Assembly: GCA_903941105.1 (NCBI GenBank)
Contig: CAJANL010000233.1
Coordinates: 1 to 38,457 of the forward strand
DNA from: an uncultured Rhodospirillaceae bacterium
Lineage (GTDB): Bacteria; Pseudomonadota; Alphaproteobacteria; Rhodospirillales; Magnetospirillaceae
Direction: 5' to 3'
Length of the DNA stretch: 38,457 bases
Of this stretch, positions 10,013 through 18,416 are shown in pieces. The position numbers and the translations under genes are program-made. The notes beneath the pieces were generated by a model that saw only the letters and a program-made list of their open reading frames with translations, ran no database searches and was not told the origin of the DNA. Numbering within the stretch: position 1 is the stretch's first letter; each line of letters begins with the position of its first letter.

Positions 10013-10052
10013 AAAAAACGACGATGCCGGCCGCGTTGCCACGGCCGGCATC
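10013..10052 (-). terminator. Rho-independent terminator of the HU gene
   Basis: An 11-bp perfect stem (10042-10052 with 10023-10033, GATGCCGGCCG) with an 8-base loop is followed on the minus strand, after CGTCG, by six T residues (10013-10018). It lies about 30 bases after the HU stop codon. Confidence 0.88.
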
Positions 10053-10081
10053 AATCCAACGCGCTTCCTTTCGGAAGACGG

Positions 10082-10354
10082 TTACTGGATCGAGTCCCGC
10101 AGTCCCTTGCCAGCCTTGAACTTCGGCTGCTTCGAGGCTGGGATGGTGATCTTGGCACCGGTGCGAGGATTGCGGCCTTCCGAGGCGGCGCGATTGGCCA
10201 CCGCGAAAGTACCGAAACCAACCAGACGCACTTCGTCCCCGCCCTTAAGGGCGTCGGTGATCGCCTGGAAAACGCCGTCGACAGCCTTGGCCGCATCGGA
10301 CTTGGACAGACCGGCCGCACTCGCCACGGCCGTCACGAGATCGTTCTTGTTCAC
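10082..10354 (-). CDS. hupB: DNA-binding protein HU (90 aa)
   Basis: HU is a small basic histone-like protein that bends and compacts DNA as a dimer. The sequence MNKNDLVTAVASAAGLSK, the segment VRLVGFGTFAV and the DNA-binding arm GRNPRTGAKITIPASKQPKFKAGK are diagnostic of the HU/IHF family, with the HU-type PRTG loop. Length is standard. The start is a GTG at 10354 with an AAGGGGG ribosome site 7 bases upstream. A strong terminator follows. An inverted repeat TAGTCG-N8-CGACTA (10386-10405) lies upstream and could be regulatory. HU-beta rather than HU-alpha is assigned by similarity only. Confidence 0.95.
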   Translation of the reverse strand: MNKNDLVTAVASAAGLSKSDAAKAVDGVFQAITDALKGGDEVRLVGFGTFAVANRAASEGRNPRTGAKITIPASKQPKFKAGKGLRDSIQ

Positions 10355-10385
10355 CTGATGGCCCCCTTCATTAAACCATTCGTGA

Positions 10386-10405
10386 TAGTCGATTGGAGCC
10401 GACTA
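10386..10405. promoter_or_regulatory. Inverted repeat upstream of HU
   Basis: A perfect 6-bp dyad, TAGTCG-N8-CGACTA, sits about 32-51 bases before the HU start codon, where a promoter is expected. It may be a regulator site or a leader hairpin. No recognised consensus is matched. Confidence 0.3.
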
Positions 10406-10547
10406 CCGAAATAGGATGAGCGGGAGCATAATTCGGCGGGGGGGGAGCGTCAATCCGCAAACAATGGGATTCTCGCAGGATTCCTCATTTTCCGCGCGGC
10501 CCCGGCTTTGGTAAGAATCGAGATCGGGTTTCCACCCTAATCCAAAC

Positions 10548-10572
10548 GGCCAGCCGGAAAGACCGGATGGCC
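10548..10572 (-). terminator. Possible terminator of the radical SAM operon
   Basis: A hairpin of 10 bp with one mismatch (GGCCAGCCGG / CCGGATGGCC, loop of 5) lies 40 bases after the radical SAM stop. On the minus strand it is followed only by GTTTGG, so the T-run is weak. It is the only hairpin of note in the 10355-10611 spacer. Confidence 0.35.
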
Positions 10573-10611
10573 GTAAAAGCATGCAGGATGATGCAGTCGG
10601 CCGCCAAGACT

Positions 10612-12324
10612 TCAACCGGCCGCGCGCTTCCATTCGCGATAGGCATCGTTGGCCGGGTTGGGCCACGCGATGAACCGGCCGTAGACCTCGGCGAGGCCCG
10701 GGTCCTGCAGCAGGGTTTCGACCCTCTGGTACATTCGGGCCGCCGCCTCCATGTTCGCCAGCCTTTGATGGGCGTACCCGGCCAGCAGGGCGGCGACGAC
10801 GTGGAACGGATACTGGCTGTGGACCCCCTCGAACCGGCGGACCGCGATCTGGAGATCGCTGGCCCCTCCCTTCAGGTATCGGTAGCCGTAGAAATTGACC
10901 CGCATATTGGCTTCGTACTGGGTGTCTTTCAGCCACTGCGGCGAGAACTCGTCGGAACAGAGATTGACGTTGACGAATTTGAGATTGGCCAGCGTGGCGA
11001 TGTCATTCTTCATCAGCCCGGCACTGAGGGCATCGCTGTAATACTTGGTTCCCGGCAGCGGGGTGGCGATGGAGAACACCGCGTTGTCGCAGCCGAGTTC
11101 TTCCGCCAATTCAATGGTCTGCAGGATCTCATCCGCGGTTTCGGTCGGATTGCCGATGACGAAATAGGCTTCGATCGGCAGGCCGATCTTGTGGCAGTAC
11201 GACACCATCCGCCTCGCGTGATCGAGATCGACCCGCTTGTTCATCACCTCGCGCAGCACCCGCTGCGACGCCGATTCGATGGCAAAGATGGCGGGGTCGC
11301 AGCCGGAGGCCTTGCACAGATCGAGGAATTCCTCATCCAGGCTGTTGACGTGAAAGCTGCTGCTATCGCACCAGCTCGTCACGAAGCCGTGCTCGATGAT
11401 GGCGCGAAGGAATTGCTTGCAGTGCTTCTTGTTGCCGTTGAAGAAATCATCGCGGATGATCAGCCGGGTCATGCCGAGTTCGTCGCGCATGTGCCTGAGA
11501 TCGGCCACGAGCCGGTCCAGCCGACGCGTCCGCAAGCCACGGGCGCCATAGAGCGACGAGGCGCAGAAGCTGCAGGCGTTGGGGCAACTTCGCGACGTCA
11601 TCATGGACAGGACGCGCTCGCCATAGACCCGATCGTATATATGGAGCGGAAGCAGTTCATAGGCGGGGCGCGGGACGTCAGTGAAATCGGCGACCTGCAG
11701 CCTCTCGGCGTTGTAGTGGTAGCTCCCGTCGGCGCGGCGGAAGCCGATGGACGGAACCTTTTCCAACTCCGACTCACGGTTGTAGCAGTCGAGAGCCATG
11801 GGCAGCGTCAGTTCCGCCTCGCCCATGAAGACCACATCCACATCGGGCAGGTCCGGCAACAGAATTTCGGGGGCAAGGGTACAATAGCCGCCCAGGAAGA
11901 CGGCGGCGCCCGGCGCCTCTTCCTTCGCCTTGCGGCTCAGATGCCGGACGATGCTGTGCTGGAAGAGGTACAGTGCGGAAAAGCCGACAATGTCGGGCTG
12001 CCACTCCCGGATGGCGGACACGAGGTGGTCGGTGATCACGGCCATGCAGGCCGGATTGCGATCCATCATGTATTCCCGGATGGCGTCGATGTTTATTGCG
12101 AAAAGATCGAGGATCTTGACGTCATGTTTTCCGGCATCCCGCAGGACGGCGGCAAGCGTGGTGACGCCGAGCGGCACATCCAGCGAGGCGGAACTGACAT
12201 GACGGACATCGTCCTGGCAAAGATCGAATTCAAATTCGGGAACCCGCACCAGCAGCAGCTTGCAACGTCTCTGACCCTCGGGCGTAACGGACACGTGCTG
12301 CACCGACTGTAACCTCGCCGCCAT
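10612..12324 (-). CDS. B12-binding-domain radical SAM protein (570 aa)
   Basis: The N-terminal third (about residues 22-185) resembles the cobalamin-binding Rossmann domain of B12-type radical SAM enzymes (LDVPLGVTTLAAVLRDAG, DIVGFSALYL, VFLGGY, VFMGEAE). The radical SAM core follows with the 4Fe-4S motif CPNACSFC (C247, C251, C254). A GNPTET segment and the core end near residue 440. The last ~80 residues (HVVAALLAGYAHQRLANMEAAARMYQ) look like a TPR-type helical tail. Members of this class methylate or rearrange unreactive carbons in lipids, pigments and antibiotics; the substrate here is unknown. It lies 130 bases downstream of the MBOAT/SGNH pair on the same strand, suggesting a shared pathway. 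Confidence 0.85.
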   Translation of the reverse strand: MAARLQSVQHVSVTPEGQRRCKLLLVRVPEFEFDLCQDDVRHVSSASLDVPLGVTTLAAVLRDAGKHDVKILDLFAINIDAIREYMMDRNPACMAVITDHLVSAIREWQPDIVGFSALYLFQHSIVRHLSRKAKEEAPGAAVFLGGYCTLAPEILLPDLPDVDVVFMGEAELTLPMALDCYNRESELEKVPSIGFRRADGSYHYNAERLQVADFTDVPRPAYELLPLHIYDRVYGERVLSMMTSRSCPNACSFCASSLYGARGLRTRRLDRLVADLRHMRDELGMTRLIIRDDFFNGNKKHCKQFLRAIIEHGFVTSWCDSSSFHVNSLDEEFLDLCKASGCDPAIFAIESASQRVLREVMNKRVDLDHARRMVSYCHKIGLPIEAYFVIGNPTETADEILQTIELAEELGCDNAVFSIATPLPGTKYYSDALSAGLMKNDIATLANLKFVNVNLCSDEFSPQWLKDTQYEANMRVNFYGYRYLKGGASDLQIAVRRFEGVHSQYPFHVVAALLAGYAHQRLANMEAAARMYQRVETLLQDPGLAEVYGRFIAWPNPANDAYREWKRAAG

Positions 12325-12454
12325 TTCAAGGAACGCCGGCGGGAAAGTGCCAGAATCCGGCCCTTATTGCAACCATCGCCCCAACATGGCGGTGTCTCCG
12401 GCCGCCCGGATGCGGGAACGGCGTTGGTGCTTTCCCGTACCCATCCCAGACAGG

Positions 12455-13870
12455 CTAGAACTGGAAGTAGATGAACGCCGACGCGGTCATTGTGCGATCC
12501 ATGAACAGGACGACCAGGACGGCCAAGGCGCACGACATCAGCACCTGAGCGGGAACCATCCGCGCCAACCGGATCTTGGCCCGGTTGGGCATCCGCCTGC
12601 CGTGCCACATCCTTATGATGGCCTGCTCGCCATATACAACCACCGCATCGACGAACAGGATCGGCAAGAAATCCCGGGAGACGTCGCCGGGTTTCCACCC
12701 TCCGGCAAGGAGCTTGCCCGCGAGGATGGCAACATCCGCCGTGGATTCGATACGGAAAAGAAACCACGCCGCCATGACGAAGGCGTGGGTGGCGACCCAG
12801 CCGACCACGGCCATGACCGGCAGGGACGGCAGCAGGCGCTGAAGGACCAGCGCGCAACCGTGAACAGCGCCCCACGCCACGAAGTTCCATGCGGCACCGT
12901 GCCAGATACCGCACAACACCATGGCGGACAGGGCGTTGAGCGCCGCTCGCCAAGGTGAGAGCCCGCGGCTGCCGCCCAGCGGGACATAGACGTAATCACG
13001 GATGAACAGCGACAGCGACATATGCCAACGACGCCAGAAATCGCGGACGGACGTCGCCAGGTACGGGGCGTCAAAATTCTCGCGCAGCCGATAGCCGAGA
13101 AGGCGGGCCAGCGACAGAGCCATGTCACCATAAGCCGAGAAATCGGCGTAGATCTGCAAGCCGAAGGCAAATGTGGCAAGGATGATCGCACCGCCCGAGG
13201 CCTGCGCCAGATTACCGAAGACCGGATCGACAATGGAACGGGCAAGATGGTCGGCGATACAAAGTTTCTTGAACAAGCCCCACAGGAATCGGGTCAGGGC
13301 AAACCCCACCACGGCCCTACTGGGCGCCCGCCACGGAGCATGAAGCTGCGGCAGAAAATCGCGGGCTCGAACGATCGGGCCGGCAACCAAATGGGGGAAA
13401 AACGCCATATAGGTGGCGAATCGGCGAATCGACGGCTCGGGAGCCAGTCGCCCGGCCGCCACATCGGCCACATAGCTGATGGCTTGAAAGGTGAAGAACG
13501 AAACACCGATAGGCAGGATGATGTCGAAATGCTGCGCAACGCCCCCCGATGGCAGGAGTAACGCGGCCGCGTTGCTGACGATGAAATTGGTGTACTTGAA
13601 GAACAGCAGCGGCGACAGAAGCAGCCCGACCCAGAGTCCCAACGGCCAGCCCCGGCCACTCCCGTCGAGACGCCTGACCCAGACGCCGCCGCAATAGCCC
13701 AGGGCGCTGACGCCGGCCAACAGGAACACGAAGCGGGCGTCCCAGGTGCCGTAGAAGACATAGGAGGCTAGCAACAGCCCCCACTGCCGCAGCCGCTCGC
13801 CCGGCAGGCCGTACAAGACCAGCAGAACGACGATCAGGAAAGCGAGGAAACCCAGCGAGTTGAACGTCAC
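12455..13870 (-). CDS. MBOAT-family O-acyltransferase (AlgI/DltB-like, 471 aa)
   Basis: An integral membrane protein of the MBOAT family, which moves acyl groups from the cytoplasm onto exported polymers. It begins with hydrophobic helices (MTFNSLGFLAFLIVVLL) and carries the family's core segments: FFKYTNFI near residue 90, IGVSFFTFQAISYVADV near 121-137, FFPHLVAGPIVR near 157-168 and FWRRWHMSLS near 278. The catalytic WHG is at W323-H324-G325. It has about the length of AlgI. The start is a GTG that overlaps the stop of the upstream SGNH gene by four bases (GTGA), so the two are coupled, as expected for MBOAT/SGNH O-acetylation pairs. The acceptor polymer is not evident. Confidence 0.9.
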   Translation of the reverse strand: MTFNSLGFLAFLIVVLLVLYGLPGERLRQWGLLLASYVFYGTWDARFVFLLAGVSALGYCGGVWVRRLDGSGRGWPLGLWVGLLLSPLLFFKYTNFIVSNAAALLLPSGGVAQHFDIILPIGVSFFTFQAISYVADVAAGRLAPEPSIRRFATYMAFFPHLVAGPIVRARDFLPQLHAPWRAPSRAVVGFALTRFLWGLFKKLCIADHLARSIVDPVFGNLAQASGGAIILATFAFGLQIYADFSAYGDMALSLARLLGYRLRENFDAPYLATSVRDFWRRWHMSLSLFIRDYVYVPLGGSRGLSPWRAALNALSAMVLCGIWHGAAWNFVAWGAVHGCALVLQRLLPSLPVMAVVGWVATHAFVMAAWFLFRIESTADVAILAGKLLAGGWKPGDVSRDFLPILFVDAVVVYGEQAIIRMWHGRRMPNRAKIRLARMVPAQVLMSCALAVLVVLFMDRTMTASAFIYFQF

Positions 13871-14946
13871 CGGATCAACTCGACGATTGCCTTGGCCGCA
13901 ATGGCGCGGCCGAGATCGGTCTTGAGATGGGTCGGGTCCTTATCCCAGACCGAGTCCGGAAGATCCATGACGGTGGCCGGGTCCTCGATCAATCGCAACC
14001 CGGTCCGCGACCGCACATCTCGCACATGGGCGAGAACCGTGGCCAACTGCCCAGCCTCGCAGGCCGCTTCCGCCGCACGGATCGGTGCGACGATGACGAT
14101 CAGATCCTTGCCGAAGTGTTCAGCCATGGAATCGAACGCCCAAACCGCGCCTGGATGGAATGCCGCCAATTTCGAAACGCATTCCGTGGGAGGAGGCGCC
14201 GCCATATTGCTGAAATTGCGATCGATAAGAACGACCTCCTGGAACCGCAGCCTCTGGAGGTTGACGAACCATTCGGGAGTGAGCCTCGATATCTTGATGA
14301 CGTATTGGATGATACCCGACAGCGGATAGAGCCGCCGCAACAGCGGATCAGTGAGCTGGTTGAGTGGGATCTCCGACGCCAGCCGCTCCAGTTCATCGGC
14401 GGAATAGTACTGCGACAGGAATTCTCGTCCGGCCGGAAACGACGCAATCTGATTGACCGGAACGTTGGACAGGTCGGACGCCGTCAGCAGGTACACCAGC
14501 TTGGAATTCGCCGGCCATCGTCGGGTGAACGGCGTCATGTCGTGCATGGCCAGCCACGCCAGCGGCGCACTTCCTCCCCCGATACCAAGATTGGCGACCT
14601 GATGCGGCAATGCTGCCGCCCGCACCACGGGATCGACATAGGAGCTCCACACGTTCTCGGCCCGTGAATTGCCGGCAATCACCAGTTGCGGCCGGGATGG
14701 ATCAAAACGGAGCGCCATTTCGCGGTAATTGGCATGCCATCCCGACGCCCAGGTCATGGCTGCGAAACGATCGATGTCGAGAATGCCGGATCGCAACAGC
14801 CACTGATCCATGGCGAAGACCAGACCTAGAAGGGCCGCGAGGGGGGCGAGGCTGCGATAACACCGCCAGCACCACCCCGCCACCGGGGAACGGGCGCGGT
14901 CGACTGTCCGCAATGCGTCTTCCGCCGGCACCGATTCTCGCTCCAC
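13867..14946 (-). CDS. SGNH/GDSL-like membrane-anchored protein, MBOAT partner (359 aa)
   Basis: A cytoplasmic N-terminus is followed by one membrane helix (about residues 32-50), then an extracytoplasmic domain. The block-I-like motif AGNSRAENVW places a serine at S94, and DPTHLKTDLG near the C-terminus supplies the D337/H340 pair of the SGNH triad. This matches accessory acetyltransferase proteins such as AlgJ/AlgX or DltD that finish O-acyl transfer outside the membrane. It is coupled by a GTGA overlap to the MBOAT gene. The start is a GTG at 14946 without a strong ribosome site, so the true start could lie slightly downstream. Confidence 0.75.
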   Translation of the reverse strand: MERESVPAEDALRTVDRARSPVAGWCWRCYRSLAPLAALLGLVFAMDQWLLRSGILDIDRFAAMTWASGWHANYREMALRFDPSRPQLVIAGNSRAENVWSSYVDPVVRAAALPHQVANLGIGGGSAPLAWLAMHDMTPFTRRWPANSKLVYLLTASDLSNVPVNQIASFPAGREFLSQYYSADELERLASEIPLNQLTDPLLRRLYPLSGIIQYVIKISRLTPEWFVNLQRLRFQEVVLIDRNFSNMAAPPPTECVSKLAAFHPGAVWAFDSMAEHFGKDLIVIVAPIRAAEAACEAGQLATVLAHVRDVRSRTGLRLIEDPATVMDLPDSVWDKDPTHLKTDLGRAIAAKAIVELIR

Positions 14947-15040
14947 CAGGGTCTAATCGTCTGGAGCATAAGACGGCCGATGCGCAGTCGCAAATCCTCT
15001 GGCGGACGGCGGAAAATTTCCGCGGTGGAACAGCCTCTTC

Positions 15041-15412
15041 TTACTCCGGCGGCCGACCCGGCCGGCTGAGGATGAACAGGGCGGTCAGGCCGCAGACCAC
15101 CGCCATGGAGGCCCAGGCGAACCGGGGGGCGTCGGTGAAGCCGGCCACGTAGACCACGCTGGCGGTCATGGCGCCGACCGAGACAAGCTTGGTGGTAGGC
15201 GGGATGACGCCGTGGCGTTCCCAGCTCTGCAGCGGCGGGCCGAACAGGCGGTGGTGGAGCAGCCAGGCATGGAAGTGCCGGGAGCTGCGGGCGAAGCACC
15301 ACAGGGCCACCAGCATGAACGGTGTCGTCGGCATCACAGGGACGACGACGCCGATGATGCCCAGGGCCACGCAAATCCACCCGACACCCAACAATGCAAT
15401 ACGCTTGACCAC
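15041..15412 (-). CDS. DUF454 (YbaN-type) inner membrane protein
   Basis: A 123-aa protein with three or four membrane helices. The pattern GWICVALGIIGVVVPVMPTTPFMLVALWCFARSS (residues about 11-44, with the PxxPTTPF turn) and the RHFHAWLLHHRLFGPPLQSW segment are diagnostic of DUF454. The biochemical role of this family is not established. The start is a GTG at 15412. It lies about 95 bases from the SGNH gene on the same strand; co-transcription is possible but not shown. Confidence 0.88.
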   Translation of the reverse strand: MVKRIALLGVGWICVALGIIGVVVPVMPTTPFMLVALWCFARSSRHFHAWLLHHRLFGPPLQSWERHGVIPPTTKLVSVGAMTASVVYVAGFTDAPRFAWASMAVVCGLTALFILSRPGRPPE

Positions 15413-15535
15413 GGCCGCTCCTGCGCCGGTTGCCCGCTATTTACTAGCATCGTCGCGGCGGGCGGAGTAGCACAGGATTGACGAAGCGGCCCGAGGCGTC
15501 GAGAGTGTCGCCTCGCGGGAATCGAGGAGGATCGC

Positions 15536-15982
15536 ATGCGTTGGGTATTGGCCGTCGCGCTGTCGGCATTGGTGGGGGCGCAGGCAATGGCTGCGGAAAT
15601 CGTCGATCGGCCCAAGTGGATGGGCGCCGACAAGATCGCCGATTACGACAAGAAGGCGGCGCTGGACTCCGGCCCGCTCGCCCAACTGCTCAACCCGTAT
15701 GTCGCCTCCGACGAGGACATCGTTCCCGGCGTCCTGTGGCTCGGGCCGGGGCGGGGCAACGCGCTGGCGGTGCGCTTCGCCTCCGAGGAGCCCTGCGGGC
15801 GCTTCTCCTACTCCTTCTTCGGCGCCGTGGCCGACCGCAAGCGCACCAAGCAGGTCTCGCTCTGCGGTGACGACCTGCTGCTGGTGCATCGGCCGGGCCA
15901 GCGCTTCCCCGATGTCCAGATCACCACCAAGGACGGCATGAAGCGCATCGGCGTCACCAACGACGTCTGGGGCGACCGCTGA
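15536..15982 (+). CDS. Small periplasmic protein, unrecognised (148 aa)
   Basis: The protein begins with a clear signal peptide (MRWVLAVALSALVGAQAMAAE, cleavage likely after AMA). The mature part of ~128 residues has two cysteines (EEPCGRF and VSLCGDD) that could form a disulfide, and looks like a mixed beta domain. A GGAGG ribosome site lies just before the ATG. I recognise no family. It is divergent from the DUF454 gene and upstream of the hemerythrin-like gene, with a 89-base gap, so it may be read together with that gene. Confidence 0.7.
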   Translation: MRWVLAVALSALVGAQAMAAEIVDRPKWMGADKIADYDKKAALDSGPLAQLLNPYVASDEDIVPGVLWLGPGRGNALAVRFASEEPCGRFSYSFFGAVADRKRTKQVSLCGDDLLLVHRPGQRFPDVQITTKDGMKRIGVTNDVWGDR

Positions 15983-16071
15983 ACGATCCGCCGCGGCAAC
16001 ATGCGCATTGTCGGAACCGCGACCGGGGACTACACTTCCATCTGACCAAAGGCATAGATGGCGGTTAGGCC

Positions 16072-16497
16072 ATGTCTCCGCTTACCGAGGGCCAGGAAAC
16101 CGGCGTCAGGGAAATCGACGCCGGCAACGAGGGGCTGCAGTACCTGCTGCAAAGACTGTTCGCGCCCCTGGTGGAGTGCCGGCGGGTGGCCGGTCCGTGC
16201 GACTTCCGCGCCTGCACCAAGATCCAGGCGATCATCCGCTATACCGGCCGCAACTTCGCCGGCCAGGAAGCGGTGATGACCGACGCCGACTATCCCAACG
16301 GCAACGACCACCAACGCCACCACGCCAGCCTGCTGGACGGGTTGAAGCAGATGCAGGCGGAATGCGTCTGCGCCGAACGCGACAGCGCCAGCGTGCGGGC
16401 CTTCATCGCCCGCTGGACCACCGACCACCTGCAGCGCTGCGACCGTCCGTTCGGCCGCTGGGCGGTGACGCGGCGGGTGCTGCCGCCGGTGGCGTAA
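16072..16497 (+). CDS. Degenerate hemerythrin-like protein (141 aa)
   Basis: The layout is that of a bacterial hemerythrin: four helices with the landmarks GVREIDxxx (residue 11), xFxxxExxM (61-69), DYPNGNDHQRHHASL (73-87) and WTTDHLQRCD (115-124). By comparison with the classical di-iron site, the iron-1 ligands are kept (H80, H84, H119 and the bridging D124). All the iron-2 side is lost: the first His is N19, the HF His is N61, and the bridging Glu is Q65. Six cysteines (36, 43, 48, 98, 100, 123) are unusual for the family. The function may be altered (one metal, or none). Family placement is by pattern only. No signal peptide. Confidence 0.7.
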   Translation: MSPLTEGQETGVREIDAGNEGLQYLLQRLFAPLVECRRVAGPCDFRACTKIQAIIRYTGRNFAGQEAVMTDADYPNGNDHQRHHASLLDGLKQMQAECVCAERDSASVRAFIARWTTDHLQRCDRPFGRWAVTRRVLPPVA

Positions 16498-16635
16498 TAC
16501 CGGCGAGCCACTGAAGCGACTCACCTATTCGCCCCTTGCCGGGCGGGCGCATCCGCGCCCTTGGCCGCCGCCGCAATGGCGGCAGAATACCAGCGAACGG
16601 GTTACTTCGAGCGTTTGCCGGCATAGAACGACTCA
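16498..16635. other. Convergent spacer with hairpins
   Basis: The hemerythrin-like gene and modC meet here tail to tail. The spacer has short GC-rich hairpins (for example GCCGCCG...CGGCGGC-type around 16563-16584) that may end transcription from either side, but no T-run supports a standard terminator. No gene seen. Confidence 0.4.
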
Positions 16636-17727
16636 CTAACGCCAGCCGGCGACATCGCCCCGCGCGATGGTCAGCGCCTTGATCAGGGCGTGGACGTGCA
16701 TGCCCGGCACCAGGGCGAGCTGAGCCTGGGCCAGGGCGGTGATCTGGGCCCAGATGGCGGTGCCGCCGCAGTTCAGCACCACATCCACCAGGAAGCCGTC
16801 GGCCGACTGCACCGACGACACCACCGCCGGAATGACGTTGCGCATGCTGATGCGGCTGGGGGCGTCGATGGCAATGGAGACGTCGCGGGCGTGGATGCGG
16901 ACGCGAGCCGGGGCGCCCACCGGCAGGTCGATACGGGCCACCGTCAGGATTCCGCCGGGGAAGGTCAGCCGGGTGGTGCCGTAGGTGGCATCGTGGCCCG
17001 ACACCGTGCCGGAGATCACCGCGCCGGCCTCCCAGCGCCCGGTGAGCGGCCGCAGGTCGGTGCGCGACAGCAGGTCCTCCACCGAGCCCACGGCGGCGGC
17101 GCGGCCCTTGTCCATGATCACCAGGGTATCGGCCAGCCGCAGCACCTCGTCCATGGCATGGCTGACATAGAGGATGGGGATGGCGAAGCGGCGCGACAGG
17201 GCGGCGATGAAGGGCAGCACCTCGGCCTTGCGGCTGGCGTCCAGCGCCGCCAGCGGCTCGTCCATCAAGAGGATGCGCGGGCTGGCGAGCAGGGCACGGC
17301 CGATGGCTACCCGCTGCGTCTCGCCACCCGACAGCCGCGCCGGCCGGCGGTCGAGCAACTCGGCGATGCCCAGCATGTCGATTACGGCGTCGAACTCCAC
17401 CGTGCGCTCGGGAGGCGGCACCCGGTTCATGCCGAATTCCAGGTTCGACCGCACCGAGAGATGCGGGAACAGCCGCGCCTCCTGGAAGACGTAGCCCAGC
17501 CGCCGGGCCTCCACCGGCAGGTCGATGCCTTGGGCGGAGTCGAACAGCACCCGGCCGTCGACGGCGATGCGCCCGGCGTCGGGGCGGGACAGCCCCGCCA
17601 CCATGTTGACCACCGAGGTCTTGCCCGATCCGGACCGCCCGAACAGTGCCGTCACCCCGGCGCCGGCCGCCAGTTCGACGTCGAGGTTGAAGCTTCCCTG
17701 ACAGCGGCGCACCGACAGTTCCAGCAC
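16636..17727 (-). CDS. modC: Molybdate ABC transporter ATP-binding protein
   Basis: ModC (363 aa) hydrolyses ATP to drive molybdate uptake through ModB. Walker A is GRSGSGKTS (near residue 30), the ABC signature is LSGGETQRVAIGRAL, and Walker B is ILLMDEPLAALD. The C-terminal third (from about residue 285) is a molybdopterin-binding-protein (MOP/TOBE) type domain, which distinguishes ModC from other ATPases and can sense molybdate. The start is a GTG, one base after the modB stop. Third gene of the mod operon. Confidence 0.95.
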   Translation of the reverse strand: MLELSVRRCQGSFNLDVELAAGAGVTALFGRSGSGKTSVVNMVAGLSRPDAGRIAVDGRVLFDSAQGIDLPVEARRLGYVFQEARLFPHLSVRSNLEFGMNRVPPPERTVEFDAVIDMLGIAELLDRRPARLSGGETQRVAIGRALLASPRILLMDEPLAALDASRKAEVLPFIAALSRRFAIPILYVSHAMDEVLRLADTLVIMDKGRAAAVGSVEDLLSRTDLRPLTGRWEAGAVISGTVSGHDATYGTTRLTFPGGILTVARIDLPVGAPARVRIHARDVSIAIDAPSRISMRNVIPAVVSSVQSADGFLVDVVLNCGGTAIWAQITALAQAQLALVPGMHVHALIKALTIARGDVAGWR

Positions 17728-17728
17728 G

Positions 17729-18415
17729 TCAGCCCCTCAACCGCTGGGAGATGCGCCGCGACAGCAGTTCCGAGGCCAGCAGGGCGGCGAAGGCCACCAC
17801 CACCGAGATGACGCACAGCCGCATGGCGGCGGCATCCCCGCCCGGAACCTGGGTCAGGGCGTAGAGTGCGATGGGCAGGGTGCGGGTCTCGCCGGGGATG
17901 TTGGAAACGAAGGTGATGGTGGCGCCGAACTCGGAGAGCGAACGGGCGAAGCCCAGGATGGTACCGGTCAGCACGCCGGGCGCCACCAGCGGCAGGGTGA
18001 CCGAGAAGAAGGTGCGCACCGGCCCGCAGCCCAGGGTCCGCGCCGCCTGTTCCAGGCCCCGGTCGACGCCTTCGATGGACAGGCGGATGGCGCGCACCAT
18101 CAGCGGGAAGGCGATCACCGCGCTGGCGATGGCGGCCCCCTTCCAGGTGAAGGCGATGGTGATGCCGAACCAGTCGTACAGCCACCCTCCCACCGGGCCG
18201 CGCCGCCCCAGCACCACCAGCAGGAAATAGCCCACCACCACCGGCGGCAGCACCAGCGGCAGATGGATCAGTCCATCCACCACGCTCTTGCCGGGGAACT
18301 CCACCCGGGCCAGCAGCCAGGCACACAGGATGCCGAGGGGCAGCGACCCCGCCACCGCCCAGCCGGAAACCAGCATGGACAGGGTGAGGGCCTCGATCTC
18401 CAGCGGCGTCAGCAT
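17729..18415 (-). CDS. modB: Molybdate ABC transporter permease
   Basis: ModB (228 aa) forms the membrane channel of the molybdate transporter. About five hydrophobic helices are seen, with LPLVLPPVVVGYFLL in the second and the ATPase-contact loop (EAA-type) around EQAARTLGCGPVRTFFSVTLPLVAPGVLTG. The gene follows modA after one base and precedes modC by one base, so the three are a single operon. Confidence 0.95.
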   Translation of the reverse strand: MLTPLEIEALTLSMLVSGWAVAGSLPLGILCAWLLARVEFPGKSVVDGLIHLPLVLPPVVVGYFLLVVLGRRGPVGGWLYDWFGITIAFTWKGAAIASAVIAFPLMVRAIRLSIEGVDRGLEQAARTLGCGPVRTFFSVTLPLVAPGVLTGTILGFARSLSEFGATITFVSNIPGETRTLPIALYALTQVPGGDAAAMRLCVISVVVAFAALLASELLSRRISQRLRG

Positions 18416-18416
18416 G

